From NCBI RefSeq assembly GCF_014196515.1, contig NZ_JACIDV010000009.1, forward strand, positions 124,001-188,000: 64,000 bases of DNA, in the 5' to 3' direction. The notes under the pieces were generated by a model. It was not told the origin of the DNA and made no database searches. It was given only the letters and a program-made list of their open reading frames with translations. A program made the position numbers and the translations under genes. Shown here one piece after another: positions 52,935-62,070 of this stretch (its first letter is position 1; each line of letters opens with the position of its first letter). The stretch comes from Rhizobium skierniewicense (GTDB taxonomy: Bacteria > Pseudomonadota > Alphaproteobacteria > Rhizobiales > Rhizobiaceae).

Positions 52935-53663
52935 TCAATTCGACGGGGCGTTAAACGCCGGATCGTCCAGCCGGGTGAAGATGACGCCGCGGGCTTTGAG
53001 AGCCAGCAGGCCTTTGACCACGCCCTCGCCCGCTTCGTGCGTGGGCTGATTGATGTGGGAGATGACGACGTCGCCGTCTTTTGCGGAGGCGATGTGCTTG
53101 GCTGTGGTGCTGGCACCCAGCAGTGAGCCGCCGTCACCGTTGATGGAAAAGCCTGCGACGCGCTCGCCGAGCTGATTGATGGTCGCCATCGAGGAGTTGG
53201 TGTATTTGGCCGTCGCGCCGCGAAACCAGTGAGGCTGGTGGCCGGTGGCTGAGGCAACCGCGAGACTGCCGCCTTCCACTTCCTGCTCGACTGCCGCTGT
53301 CGATCCTGCGGCTGCGATGCCGTAGATCGAGACAGGCGTGTCAACCGCCGGAATGTGGTTTTCGCCGTGGTTCTCCAGTTCGAACAGGTCGGGATGCGAC
53401 ATCATCACCGCAAGTGCTTCAGGGTTGTGCTTCAACCAGCGCGCCGTGACGAAGATGGTGGCGGGAATTTTCTCGTTGACGAGCGTATCGAGAATCCGAA
53501 AATCCGTCTTGCCCATGCAGGCATCGAGCGTGATCGCAACGCGTGTGGCATGCGCCGCCTTACCGGGCTGCATTTTCAGTTTCGGCTCCAGCAGGCCGTT
53601 TCCCGCGAAAACGGGCGATGCGCAGGCGGCCATCGCTGCGGCAAAAGCAAGTGTCTTCAGCAT
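52935..53663 (-). CDS. polysaccharide deacetylase-like (NodB homology) secreted protein
   Basis: A 242-residue exported protein: signal peptide (1-20, SPVFA), then VAITLDACMGKTDFRILDTL with the motif-1 Asp, ATIFVTARWLKHN, and LENHGENHIP with the H-x-x-x-H metal pair, later DGDVVISHIN (in part). This is the carbohydrate-esterase 4 fold; classical motif spacing is loose, so activity on glycans is inferred. The frame opens upstream to 53903, but ATG 53663 gives the signal peptide. Confidence 0.82.
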   Translation of the reverse strand: MLKTLAFAAAMAACASPVFAGNGLLEPKLKMQPGKAAHATRVAITLDACMGKTDFRILDTLVNEKIPATIFVTARWLKHNPEALAVMMSHPDLFELENHGENHIPAVDTPVSIYGIAAAGSTAAVEQEVEGGSLAVASATGHQPHWFRGATAKYTNSSMATINQLGERVAGFSINGDGGSLLGASTTAKHIASAKDGDVVISHINQPTHEAGEGVVKGLLALKARGVIFTRLDDPAFNAPSN

Positions 53664-53719
53664 GTCGGAGCCTTCTTCGATCAGGAGCCCAAGGCCATTC
53701 TGCCTGCAAAGTGCCGGAA

Positions 53720-54640
53720 TTATGGCGTGGCGGCGGGCAGACCATCGAGTTCCGACAGCGTCGCCAATGCGTCTTCGACGCGCGCACAATCGCTGACGCT
53801 GAGCGGCATGACCGGCAAGGGCGGCTGGTGATGGGTCAGCGACAGGAGGTTTGCCGCCGCATAGACCACACGGTAGCTGCCGAACTCCTTGAAGAGAGCC
53901 CACATCGGCTGGAAATATGCCTCGATCCGCTGCACCTCGGCCTCATCTGCGGCTTTGGCTGCCCGCAGCAGGCGAAGGCTCGGCACCGGCAGCAGACCAC
54001 CAATGACGCTGTACCAGCAATCCGCGCCTTGCAGCACCGCCTGCGACGCACCCCAGTCCCCACTATAGCCGATGGCGAACCCCTCACCCAGCCGTGGGCG
54101 CAGACGTTCCAGCTCATCCCTAAAAGCCATGTCGGAGGGCAGCGGCATCTTGGCGGCGCGGATATGCGGAATATAGGCCAAACGCACCAGGAGTTCGTCG
54201 CCGAAGACAAACTGGGTCGTGGACGGGTTGTTGTAGATGCACAGCGGCAGGCTCGTCGAACCGGCAACAGCTGCGAAGTGGTGGTAAGCCTCTTCCTGCG
54301 TCAACGGGGCGTAGGAGACAGGTGCCAGAAGCAAGGCATCCGCACCGGCTTTCTCCGCATCCCTCGCCAGCGCAACGGATTCGCTGGTGCGAAGAGCGCC
54401 GACACCGACGATCAGCGGCCTCTTGCCTTTGACGCATTCCGCAGCGGCTTGAACGGCCCGAAGGCGCTCGGATCGCGACAGATAGGCATAGCTTCCGGTG
54501 CTGCCCAAAAGCCCGACGCTATCGACATCTGCCGCATCCAGCCGCTCGATCAGCCGCGCCAATGCCTCGACATCGACAACGCCGTCTTCATCCGCCGGTG
54601 TCAGCGGAAACGCCGAAAGCCCGTGAAAACCCACATTCAT
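53720..54640 (-). CDS. DapA-superfamily (dihydrodipicolinate synthase-like) aldolase
   Basis: A 306-residue TIM-barrel lyase: GLLGSTGSYAYLSRSERLRAV, VGVGALRTSES, LPLCIYNNPSTTQF (Tyr of the active site) and HIRAAKMPLP with the Schiff-base Lys (in part). It is probably a pyruvate-dependent aldolase or synthase of sugar-acid or amino-acid metabolism, not necessarily dapA of lysine synthesis. Start at 54640 has GGGGA 7-8 bases upstream. No pathway partners adjoin it. Confidence 0.87.
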   Translation of the reverse strand: MNVGFHGLSAFPLTPADEDGVVDVEALARLIERLDAADVDSVGLLGSTGSYAYLSRSERLRAVQAAAECVKGKRPLIVGVGALRTSESVALARDAEKAGADALLLAPVSYAPLTQEEAYHHFAAVAGSTSLPLCIYNNPSTTQFVFGDELLVRLAYIPHIRAAKMPLPSDMAFRDELERLRPRLGEGFAIGYSGDWGASQAVLQGADCWYSVIGGLLPVPSLRLLRAAKAADEAEVQRIEAYFQPMWALFKEFGSYRVVYAAANLLSLTHHQPPLPVMPLSVSDCARVEDALATLSELDGLPAATP

Positions 54641-54796
54641 AGACATATCCCCAAAACCCTCTCAAAAAAGGATTAAGCGGCAAATCGACGGGCGGCAATG
54701 TCAATATGAAATCAGTTAGATATCGTTGCCGAATGGCAACTCTGCCTTGGGCTGGGGCGGCACTTGTGGCCACCGAAATGTCCGAGCGGCGCTACC

Positions 54797-55198
54797 TCAA
54801 TCATACAGGTAATGCTTCGCCCACTGTGCCTCAGGCACTTTGTCTCCGACCTTGTAGTCGAAGTCCTTGATGCCGAGCGTGGATGGTGTGATCTGGCATT
54901 TGTAGCGCAGCCGGTACCACTCGCCAGCACTTCTGAAAACCGCACCCGACGCCTTGATGCTATCGGAGGTCACGTCCGGGTCACCGAAAGCGTAAGCGAT
55001 GACCTTGTCGGGCTTCATGCCCTTCTGTTCCTTGGCGATGCGCTCCATGGCTTCGATGTCGCAACGTTGCTCAAGGCGTTCTTCCGGGGCAAGGACGTTC
55101 AGCTGTCGGAGAACGTTGGCGTCGATAGCCAAGGCAGGCAACGCCATGGGCAGAGAGATCAGGGTTGCGAGAAGGGCAACGGACGTAAGCTTGTACAT
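54797..55198 (-). CDS. DUF930 domain secreted protein
   Basis: A 133-residue exported protein: signal peptide (1-24, PALA), then LRQLNVLAPEERLEQRCDIEAMERIAKE, VIAYAFGDP, GAVFRSAGEWYRLRYKCQ (in part), the DUF930 pattern with two cysteines likely forming a disulphide. Restricted to Rhizobiales; function unknown. Promoter region of about 240 bp to the divergent ptrB. Confidence 0.88.
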   Translation of the reverse strand: MYKLTSVALLATLISLPMALPALAIDANVLRQLNVLAPEERLEQRCDIEAMERIAKEQKGMKPDKVIAYAFGDPDVTSDSIKASGAVFRSAGEWYRLRYKCQITPSTLGIKDFDYKVGDKVPEAQWAKHYLYD

Positions 55199-55436
55199 GG
55201 GATCCTGTCGGGCTCTTCGTTTCTTCTTTTTGTGATTCGCAGGGCAAATCCACCTGTGACACCCATCGGTACGGATGTGTCAGATTTGCGATCTAGTGGG
55301 AAAATGTGATCGAAAGCTGACCAAATTGTGCCGAGCGGATCTTCTCCCGAATAAGTTTTCCTCCTTGATAGACCTGTATCCGCGCTCTACATCTTCGTGC
55401 ACACGCAGACCGATTTCCCATGAAAGCGAGTACCTC

Positions 55437-57536
55437 TTGTCCATTTTCAAAAACCTGCCTGCAGCCCCCGTTGCAGAAAAGAAGCCGGTAACCGACACCC
55501 ATCACGGCGTGACCCGCACGGATGATTATGCGTGGTTCCGGGCAGATAACTGGCAGGCGATGTTCAAGGATCCGACGCTCCTGGACCCCGCCATTCGCAC
55601 CCATCTGGAAGCGGAAAACGCTTATATGGAAGCGGCTATGGCTGATACCAAGCTATTGCAGGAAAAGCTGTTCGAAGAGATGAAGGGCCGCATCAAGCAG
55701 GATGATTCCTCGGTGCCGGTCAATGACGGTCCCTATGCCTACGGCACGCTGTTCGTGACGGGTGGGGAGCAGCCGCATTATTTCCGTACGCCACGCGGCG
55801 GCGGCGAGAAGCACGTCCTGCTGGATGGTGACAAGGAAGCCGAAGGCAAGGATTATTTCCGTCTCGCCGGCCTCGACCAGACATCCGATCACAGTCGCGG
55901 CATCTGGGGTTATGACGACAAGGGTTCGGAATATTACACGCTGCGGGTTCGCGAACTGGAAAGCGGCGTCGATCTGGCAGACGTGATCGAAAACACCGCC
56001 GGTGGTGGCGCATGGGCGCCGGATGGCAAGAGCTTTTTCTATTCGCTCCAGGACGAAAACCACCGCCCCTCCAAGGTCTTCCACCATATTATCGGGCAGC
56101 CGCAGTCCTCCGACCGGCTGGTTTATGAGGAAAAGGACCCTGGCTTCTTCATGGGCGTGGGCGCGTCGGTTCTCGATGATTTTATTTTCATCGATATCCA
56201 CGACCACGAAACCAGCGAATACCGCATTCTCTCCACAAAGGATTTGATGGCAGAACCACAGATCGTGGCGGAGCGTGAGGAAGGCATCGAATATTCGCTG
56301 TGCGAGGGCGGCGACGTCTTCTACATTCTGACCAATGACGGCGACGCCAAGGATTTCCGGATTTGCCAGACGCCGGTAACGGCACCGGGCAAGGAAAACT
56401 GGACGGAGGTCGTGCCGCACGAGCCGGGCCGTCTCATTCTCGATATCGATGCCTATGCCCGTCACCTGATCTGGCTGGAGCGCCGCGATGGCCTGCCGCG
56501 CATTGTCATCCGTGACCGTATGAGCGGTGAGGAACACAGCGTCGCCTTTGACGAAGAAGCCTATTCGCTGGGTCTGCATGGTGCTGCCGAATACGACACC
56601 AACGTTATCCGCTTCAGCTACTCCTCGATGACGACGCCAAGCCAGCTGTTCGACTACGACATGGTGACGCGCGAGCGGACACTGCTCAAGACGCAGGAAG
56701 TACCGTCAGGCCATAACCCTGATGATTACGTTACCCGTCGCATCATGGCGACATCGCATGATGGCGCGTTGGTGCCGGTGTCCCTGCTCTACCGCAAGGA
56801 CGTGGCGCTGGATGGGTCTGCTCCTTGTCTTCTCTACGGTTACGGCGCCTACGGCATCTCCATTCCGGCATCTTTCAGCACCAACAATCTGTCGCTGGCC
56901 GATCGCGGCTTTGTCTATGCCGTGGCTCATATCAGAGGCGGCAAGGACAAGGGTTTCGAATGGTACGAAACCGGCAAGATGGAGCACAAGCAGAACACGT
57001 TCAAGGACTTCATCGCCGCAGCTGACCATCTGGTGCAGGAGGGCTTCACCTCCTATTCCGGCATCATTGCCGAAGGTGGGTCTGCCGGTGGCATGCTGAT
57101 GGGTGCTGTCGCCAATATGGCGCCTGAGAAGTTCGCAGGCATCATCGCCGCCGTTCCCTTCGTGGACGTGCTGACGACCATGCTGGACGATACCCTGCCG
57201 TTGACGCCGCCTGAATGGCCCGAATGGGGCAACCCGCTGGAGTCGGAAGAGGAATACCAGTGGATCGCCGCCTACAGCCCGTACGACAACGTGACGGCGA
57301 AGTCCTACCCGCCGATGCTCGCCATTTCCGGCCTGACCGACCCGCGTGTGACCTACTGGGAGCCGACAAAATGGGTGGCGAAACTGCGGGAGCATACAAC
57401 GGGTGACGCGCCAATCCTGTTGAAAACCAACATGGCGGCGGGCCATGGCGGAAAGTCCGGTCGCTTCCAGCGGCTGGAAGAGATCGCCTTTGAGTATGCG
57501 TTTGCGTTGAAGGTAGCGGCCAAGGCTGCTGTTTAA
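55437..57536 (+). CDS. ptrB: oligopeptidase B (S9A serine peptidase)
   Basis: A 699-residue oligopeptidase cutting after Arg/Lys in short peptides. N-terminal propeller domain and C-terminal hydrolase with the nucleophile loop GGSAGGMLMG, plus the acidic and His segments (ISGLTDPRVTYWEPTKW, AAGHGGKSGRF; in part). The start is placed at the TTG 55437 (MSIFKNLPAAPVAEKKPV), which gives the usual N-terminus and length; the frame is open back to 55275, but an ATG at about 55420 is out of frame. Confidence 0.92.
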   Translation: MSIFKNLPAAPVAEKKPVTDTHHGVTRTDDYAWFRADNWQAMFKDPTLLDPAIRTHLEAENAYMEAAMADTKLLQEKLFEEMKGRIKQDDSSVPVNDGPYAYGTLFVTGGEQPHYFRTPRGGGEKHVLLDGDKEAEGKDYFRLAGLDQTSDHSRGIWGYDDKGSEYYTLRVRELESGVDLADVIENTAGGGAWAPDGKSFFYSLQDENHRPSKVFHHIIGQPQSSDRLVYEEKDPGFFMGVGASVLDDFIFIDIHDHETSEYRILSTKDLMAEPQIVAEREEGIEYSLCEGGDVFYILTNDGDAKDFRICQTPVTAPGKENWTEVVPHEPGRLILDIDAYARHLIWLERRDGLPRIVIRDRMSGEEHSVAFDEEAYSLGLHGAAEYDTNVIRFSYSSMTTPSQLFDYDMVTRERTLLKTQEVPSGHNPDDYVTRRIMATSHDGALVPVSLLYRKDVALDGSAPCLLYGYGAYGISIPASFSTNNLSLADRGFVYAVAHIRGGKDKGFEWYETGKMEHKQNTFKDFIAAADHLVQEGFTSYSGIIAEGGSAGGMLMGAVANMAPEKFAGIIAAVPFVDVLTTMLDDTLPLTPPEWPEWGNPLESEEEYQWIAAYSPYDNVTAKSYPPMLAISGLTDPRVTYWEPTKWVAKLREHTTGDAPILLKTNMAAGHGGKSGRFQRLEEIAFEYAFALKVAAKAAV

Positions 57537-57558
57537 AGGTCGGCAAACGTTTCCTCGT

Positions 57559-57644
57559 CGTCATGCTCGGGCTTGTCCCGGGCATCTGCGACGTTGCATG
57601 CGCAGAAGTGGGATTAGATCCTCGGGACAAGCCCGAGGATGACG
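57559..57644. repeat. rhizobial intergenic palindromic repeat
   Basis: Arms of 27 bp near 57559-57585 and 57618-57644 pair with about two mismatches; the core CTCGGGCTTGTCCCG and its complement are identical. This consensus (CGTCATCCTCGGGCTTGTCCCG-like) is a common dispersed element in alphaproteobacterial genomes, often between genes. It may act as a transcript-end structure for ptrB. Confidence 0.75.
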
Positions 57645-57734
57645 AACTCGATGGAAATCGGAGGAAAATACCTTCCGAAATGCCTTTTGTGAGATTTTTT
57701 TCCACAAAAAATCGTGACTTCAATTTATCTGAAT

Positions 57735-57750
57735 ATATATTCGAATATAT
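57735..57750. repeat. perfect 16-bp AT-rich palindrome
   Basis: ATATATTCGAATATAT reads the same on both strands, about 430 bp upstream of the ABC operon in an AT-rich stretch. Candidate regulator site; no factor is assigned. Confidence 0.55.
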
Positions 57751-58182
57751 CTGAATTAACATTTTTTACATGAAAAATTCTTGATATCATCAAGTCAAAA
57801 AATCAATCATGGAAGTATTATGTGAAACCAGAGATGGTTCCGGATATCCGCGCATGGCTGCATTGCCACATTTTGCGTTGCAATATCATCTTCTCGCCGT
57901 ATTATAGAAGGCGTTGACATATTTATGCGCTTTTCCGCCGCTGTGATCGTGGCACTCTTCGTCGCTCCGTAGCGGCTTTTCTTTGACGGCTTCTCGTTCG
58001 TCTTTCCGCGCGTGTCATTCGACATGGAGCCTTCGCAAGCTTGCTCGCGAAATCCACGCTCCGTGGCCTTAGCTTTGCGTTCCGGCAGCGACATCGTTGC
58101 GCCGACGCTTTTGGCAGGCCGGGCTTTGCAGTGCCCCGGTATGCCTCACATAAACACTGCATTAGACTTGGGGGTCTTACAC

Positions 58183-59193
58183 ATGAAGAAACTCCTCGCC
58201 TCGACCATTCTTGTCACGGGCTTCATCCTTGCCGCCGCTGCTGCAAGCTCCGCCAATGCCGCTGAAGACTGCGGCAATATCTCCATCGCAGAAATGAACT
58301 GGGCATCCGCTGGCGTTGCGGCTTATGTCGACAAGTTCATCATGGAAAACGGCTATGACTGCACGGTCGATATCGTGACCGGCGACACCACGCCGACCTT
58401 CACCTCCATGAACGAGAAGGGACAGCCGGATATGGCGCCTGAAATGTGGGTGAATACGCTGGGCACCCCTTACGAGGAAGCCGTCAAATCCGGCAACCTC
58501 ATTCAGGACGTCAAAATTCTGAGCGACGGCGGTATCGAAGGTTGGTGGATACCAAAATATCTCGCCGACGCACATCCCGACATCAAGACGGTTGAAGATG
58601 CGCTCAAGCACCCAGAACTGTTCCCCGCTCCGGAAGATGCCAGCAAGGGTGCCGTCTTCGGTTGCCCACCCGGCTGGGGTTGCCAGCCAACCACCGCCAA
58701 TCTGTTCAAGGCGCGAAAGGCGGGTGAAAAGGGTTTCACCCTGGTCGACACCGGCTCCGCCGCTGGCCTCGATGGCTCCATTTCCAACGCCTATGAGAAG
58801 AAGCAGGGGTGGCTGGGCTATTACTGGGCACCAACCGCGATCATGGGCAAATACGACATGGTCAAGCTGGACGACGGCGTGCCGCTCGACCGCGAAGCCT
58901 ATGACAACTGCATCGCCAAGGCCGATTGCGCCGATCCCAAACCGAACGCCTACCCCGTCGCTGACGTCTTTACCGTCGTGACCAAGGAGTTTGCCGAAAA
59001 GGCTGGGCCATCTGCCGAATACGTCAAGAAGCGCCAGTGGGATAACGAAACCCTGGCCAAGATTTTGGCCTGGATGGACGAAAACCAGGGCACCAATGAA
59101 GACGGTGCAGCTTATTTCCTCGAAAACCACGAGGACATCTGGACCAAGTGGGTTTCGCCCGAGGTGGCTGAAAAGATCAAGGCTTCGATCTGA
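58183..59193 (+). CDS. ProX-type quaternary-amine ABC transporter substrate-binding protein
   Basis: A 336-residue periplasmic binding protein: signal peptide 1-28 (ANAAEDCGN), then IAEMNWASAGVAAYVDKFIMENGYDC, MWVNTLG, GWWIPKY and GYYWAPTAI (in part). The several Trp/Tyr residues are consistent with the aromatic box that binds trimethylammonium groups (choline, glycine betaine). The GFAT of Cys pairs is unusual (GCPPGWGC). Permease and ATPase genes follow. Choline or betaine is the inferred substrate; histidine-type relatives exist. Confidence 0.88.
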   Translation: MKKLLASTILVTGFILAAAAASSANAAEDCGNISIAEMNWASAGVAAYVDKFIMENGYDCTVDIVTGDTTPTFTSMNEKGQPDMAPEMWVNTLGTPYEEAVKSGNLIQDVKILSDGGIEGWWIPKYLADAHPDIKTVEDALKHPELFPAPEDASKGAVFGCPPGWGCQPTTANLFKARKAGEKGFTLVDTGSAAGLDGSISNAYEKKQGWLGYYWAPTAIMGKYDMVKLDDGVPLDREAYDNCIAKADCADPKPNAYPVADVFTVVTKEFAEKAGPSAEYVKKRQWDNETLAKILAWMDENQGTNEDGAAYFLENHEDIWTKWVSPEVAEKIKASI

Positions 59194-59239
59194 TGTGAGT
59201 GTGATTGGCGTGCATGGCCGTTCGGTCATGCGCGCCAAT

Positions 59240-59384
59240 CCCCCTCTGCCTGCCGGCATCTCCCCCACAAGGGGGGAGAAAATTCGCCACGACATCTTGC
59301 CTATCTCCACCGTCGAGATTGAAGAAGGCGCGTGCTGCTAGCGTTCTCCCCCCTTGTGGGGGAGATGCCGGCAGGCAGAGGGGG
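59240..59384. repeat. perfect 41-bp inverted repeat between binding-protein and permease genes
   Basis: Arms at 59240-59280 and 59344-59384 are exact reverse complements with a 63-base spacer. Each arm itself has short stems (CCCCCAC / GGGG; GCCGGC). Similar elements occur in rhizobial intergenic regions. In an mRNA it would form a very long hairpin and could protect the upstream part. Confidence 0.85.
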
Positions 59385-59434
59385 TCTTCCGCACCCATAA
59401 GCCCCTCCAACAAAACTAAGGGAAAACAACAATA

Positions 59435-60343
59435 ATGGCCCTCTGTAATCTTCTGCCGGATATGCTGTGCAAATTTCCAGAAATTGGCAACAGCACCATG
59501 CGCGTGGCCCGCAAGACAATCGATGACGGGTTTCGCGACATCGTTCGCAGCTACGGCGATGTCATCGACACGATCGTGCACCCGCTGCAACTGTTTCTGA
59601 ATTCGTCCGAACGCTTCTTCACGCAGACGCCGTGGATCATCATCTTTCTCGGCCTGCTGGCCATGGTGCATCTGGCCGGACGCAGCTTCCGCATCACGCT
59701 CGGTACCGCTGTTTCGCTGTGCCTGATCGGCGCGGTTGGCCTCTGGCGGGATGCCATGACGACGCTGTCCATCGTGGCAATCGCGACGCTGATTGCCGTC
59801 GCCATCGGTCTGCCGCTGGGCATTCTCATGGCGCGGTCCGAGAGGCTTCAGCGCTTCATCAACCCCACGCTGGACGTGATGCAGACGATGCCGAGCTTCG
59901 TCTACCTCATCCCCGTGGTCGTCATCTTCGGTATCGGCAAGGTGCCGGGCCTGATCGCTGTCGTCATCTATGCGATACCGCCGATGATTCGCCTGACCAA
60001 CCTGGGCATTCGCATGGTGGACCGGGAAACGCTGGAGGCGGCTGATGCCTTCGGGTCTTCCAACACCCAGAAGCTGTTCAATGTGCAACTGCCATTGGCG
60101 TTGCCCACCATCATGACCGGCATCAACCAGACCATCATGATGTCGCTCGCCATGGTCGTGGTCGCATCCATGGTCGGCGTCGGCGGCTTGGGCAAGAACG
60201 TGCTTCAGGCCATCAACAACCAGTTCTTCACAATCGGCTTCCTGAACGGCTTCGCACTGGTGGCCATCGCCATCATGTTCGACCGTGCCAGCCAGGCCTT
60301 CGGCAAGCGTTTGCAGAAATATCGCGAGGTGCAACATGGCTAA
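59435..60343 (+). CDS. ProW-type ABC transporter permease
   Basis: A 302-residue inner-membrane permease with about seven helices and the EAA loop (EAADAFGSSNTQKLFNVQLPLALPTIMTG, in part) that docks the ATPase. The N-terminal 75 residues are cytoplasmic-looking. It precedes the ATPase gene with an 8-bp overlap. Confidence 0.92.
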   Translation: MALCNLLPDMLCKFPEIGNSTMRVARKTIDDGFRDIVRSYGDVIDTIVHPLQLFLNSSERFFTQTPWIIIFLGLLAMVHLAGRSFRITLGTAVSLCLIGAVGLWRDAMTTLSIVAIATLIAVAIGLPLGILMARSERLQRFINPTLDVMQTMPSFVYLIPVVVIFGIGKVPGLIAVVIYAIPPMIRLTNLGIRMVDRETLEAADAFGSSNTQKLFNVQLPLALPTIMTGINQTIMMSLAMVVVASMVGVGGLGKNVLQAINNQFFTIGFLNGFALVAIAIMFDRASQAFGKRLQKYREVQHG

Positions 60344-61442
60344 GGACATCGAAATCCGGAATCTTTACAAGATCTTCGGCAAGCACCCCGAGAGACATCT
60401 CGATGCCGTTAAGAACGGCTTGAGCAAGACCGAACTGAACGACAGGCACAACCATGTGCTGGGTCTCAACGACATCAACATCACCATGCCCGGCGGCAAG
60501 ATCACCGTCGTCATGGGCCTCTCGGGCTCTGGCAAGTCCACGCTCATCCGCCACATCAACCGGCTGATCGAGCCGAGTGCTGGCGAAGTGCTCTATGACG
60601 GACAGGACATCTGCTCCATGGGCAGTTCCAGCCTGCGCGATTTCCGTCGCCACAGGACCGCCATGGTATTCCAGAAGTTCGGTCTTTTGCCGCACCGGAC
60701 CGTGCTGGAAAACAGCGTCTACGGTCTCGATATTCAGGGCGTGTCGCGCAAGGACAGCCTTGAAAAGGGTCGGTACTGGCTGAACCGTGTGGGCCTCGAT
60801 GGTTACGAGGACAACTATCCCAACCAGCTGTCCGGTGGTATGCAGCAGCGGGTGGGCCTTGCCCGCGCACTGACCAACGATGCCGACATTCTGTTGATGG
60901 ATGAGGCCTATTCCGCGCTCGACCCGTTGATCCGCGTCGATATGCAGACGATGCTGCTCGATCTTCAGCAGGAGTTGCAGAAGACCGTGGTTTTCATCAC
61001 GCACGATCTGGACGAGGCCTTGCGGCTGGGTGACCATATCGCAATCCTCAAGGATGGCGAAATGGTCCAGCAGGGCGACGGGCAGAGCATCATCCAGCAC
61101 CCGGCCAATGACTATGTCAGCGACTTCGTGCGGGACGTAAACCGCGGACGCGTGCTTCAGGCAACGACGGTCATGGAACCGGCCATCCCAGCGCAGGAAA
61201 CGATTTCGGTTCTGGAGACCGACACGCTGGAAAACATCGCCCGTGATATGACCGACGCCAATGAAACCACCGCGCAGGTGGTGGACGAGGACGGCAAGAC
61301 GGTGGGCAGCATCGGCATCGAGACGCTGATGGCCGCCATGGTGACGCCTGCCACGCAGGATGACGAGGCACTGGATGAAGCAACCCCGCCGCAAGCGGTG
61401 GCAACGGAGCCTGCGCCTGCGCCGGAAAAGCGCATCGCCTGA
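60336..61442 (+). CDS. ProV-type ABC transporter ATP-binding protein
   Basis: A 368-residue ATPase: IFGKHPER, Walker A GLSGSGKST, signature LSGGMQQRVGLARAL, Walker B ILLMDEAYSALDPL, and the H-loop FITHDLDEAL. The C-terminal part (about 280-368) carries two CBS-like sensing segments but a degenerate, proline-rich tail. Start ATG 60336 overlaps the permease stop. Works with the two upstream genes. Confidence 0.93.
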   Translation: MAKDIEIRNLYKIFGKHPERHLDAVKNGLSKTELNDRHNHVLGLNDINITMPGGKITVVMGLSGSGKSTLIRHINRLIEPSAGEVLYDGQDICSMGSSSLRDFRRHRTAMVFQKFGLLPHRTVLENSVYGLDIQGVSRKDSLEKGRYWLNRVGLDGYEDNYPNQLSGGMQQRVGLARALTNDADILLMDEAYSALDPLIRVDMQTMLLDLQQELQKTVVFITHDLDEALRLGDHIAILKDGEMVQQGDGQSIIQHPANDYVSDFVRDVNRGRVLQATTVMEPAIPAQETISVLETDTLENIARDMTDANETTAQVVDEDGKTVGSIGIETLMAAMVTPATQDDEALDEATPPQAVATEPAPAPEKRIA

Positions 61443-61627
61443 TTCTCCTGGCCCTTCGCGACTGACGTTGCGGAGGGCATCCTGCCTGGAAAGGGAATCG
61501 TCAAAAGCTGGCCTTTTCCCATTTTGCAAGCCCCAAAAATGCAAAAACGAAGCACCACTTTCAGACCTGTCAAGCACTCAACACACAGCCGAGTGCGACG
61601 ACGCAAGCCTCGCGCAAGCTTCAGCCA

Positions 61628-61642
61628 TTAATACTTCGTTAA
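61628..61642 (+). promoter_or_regulatory. CtrA-type box upstream of the 93-aa gene
   Basis: TTAA-TACTTCG-TTAA with exact 7-base spacing, ending 21 bp before the ATG at 61664. Its closeness to the start codon fits repression or a short leader. Confidence 0.5.
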
Positions 61643-61663
61643 TCAGGCAGAGAGAGGCTTGCT

Positions 61664-61945
61664 ATGAATATCGATAACAATATCGGCGGATCGGCGCATC
61701 ATCCCCGGTCGCAGCACATTGAAAAGCGATCGACCGAGACCGTTGCACCAGAACATCAGCAGGCGACGCGGAGCGGCAGCAAGATATCCTTCGTCAACGC
61801 GCTGGAGGCGACATCGCTTGCCAACGTTCTGTGGACCGTGAACAACGAAGCCGCAGCCAATGACGCCGCCTCCCAGAGCAGCGCTGCTCAGCCTATGTCT
61901 CAAGTCGAATCCGTGTGGCTCCGTCAGGCCTATACCGAACATTGA
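61664..61945 (+). CDS. small hypothetical protein, 93 aa, flanked by CtrA-type boxes
   Basis: A Ser/Ala/Asn-rich protein (MNIDNNIGGSAHHPRSQHIEKR...) with a conserved-looking centre ISFVNALEATSLANVLWTVNNEAA. No membrane segment or domain was recognised. AGAGAGG lies 7 bases upstream of the ATG. It stands alone between the ABC operon and dmeF, with TTAA-N7-TTAA boxes on both sides, so expression may be cell-cycle controlled. Confidence 0.6.
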   Translation: MNIDNNIGGSAHHPRSQHIEKRSTETVAPEHQQATRSGSKISFVNALEATSLANVLWTVNNEAAANDAASQSSAAQPMSQVESVWLRQAYTEH

Positions 61946-61994
61946 AAAATCATCGCGCCTTTTGACAAGGCGTGGTCAGATGACAGATTTATCG

Positions 61995-62010
61995 TTAACA
62001 CCGGATTAAC
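61995..62010. promoter_or_regulatory. full-consensus CtrA-type box TTAA-CACCGGA-TTAAC
   Basis: It matches the full TTAA-N7-TTAAC pattern. It lies 50 bp after the 93-aa gene and 60 bp downstream of dmeF, so no start codon follows on either strand nearby. It might drive an antisense or small RNA, or be chance. Confidence 0.5.
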
Positions 62011-62070
62011 GAGCGGCGCAGTCCGTCTTTATCGGGCCTTCACTCTTCAGAACGCCCCGCCCCTCTTGCC

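Larger units (their letters stand above)
57537..58182. other. gene-free region upstream of the betaine/choline-type ABC operon
   Basis: No gene. It holds a long imperfect rhizobial palindrome (57559-57644), a perfect 16-bp AT palindrome (57735-57750), and AT-rich sequence near 57700-57800. The frame starting at 58012 that runs into the binding-protein gene has no signal peptide, so its upstream part is not believed. Confidence 0.55.

Noticed and set aside
58012..58182. Upstream extension of the binding-protein frame
   Set aside because: It would bury the signal peptide inside the protein; the ATG at 58183 gives a proper N-terminus.
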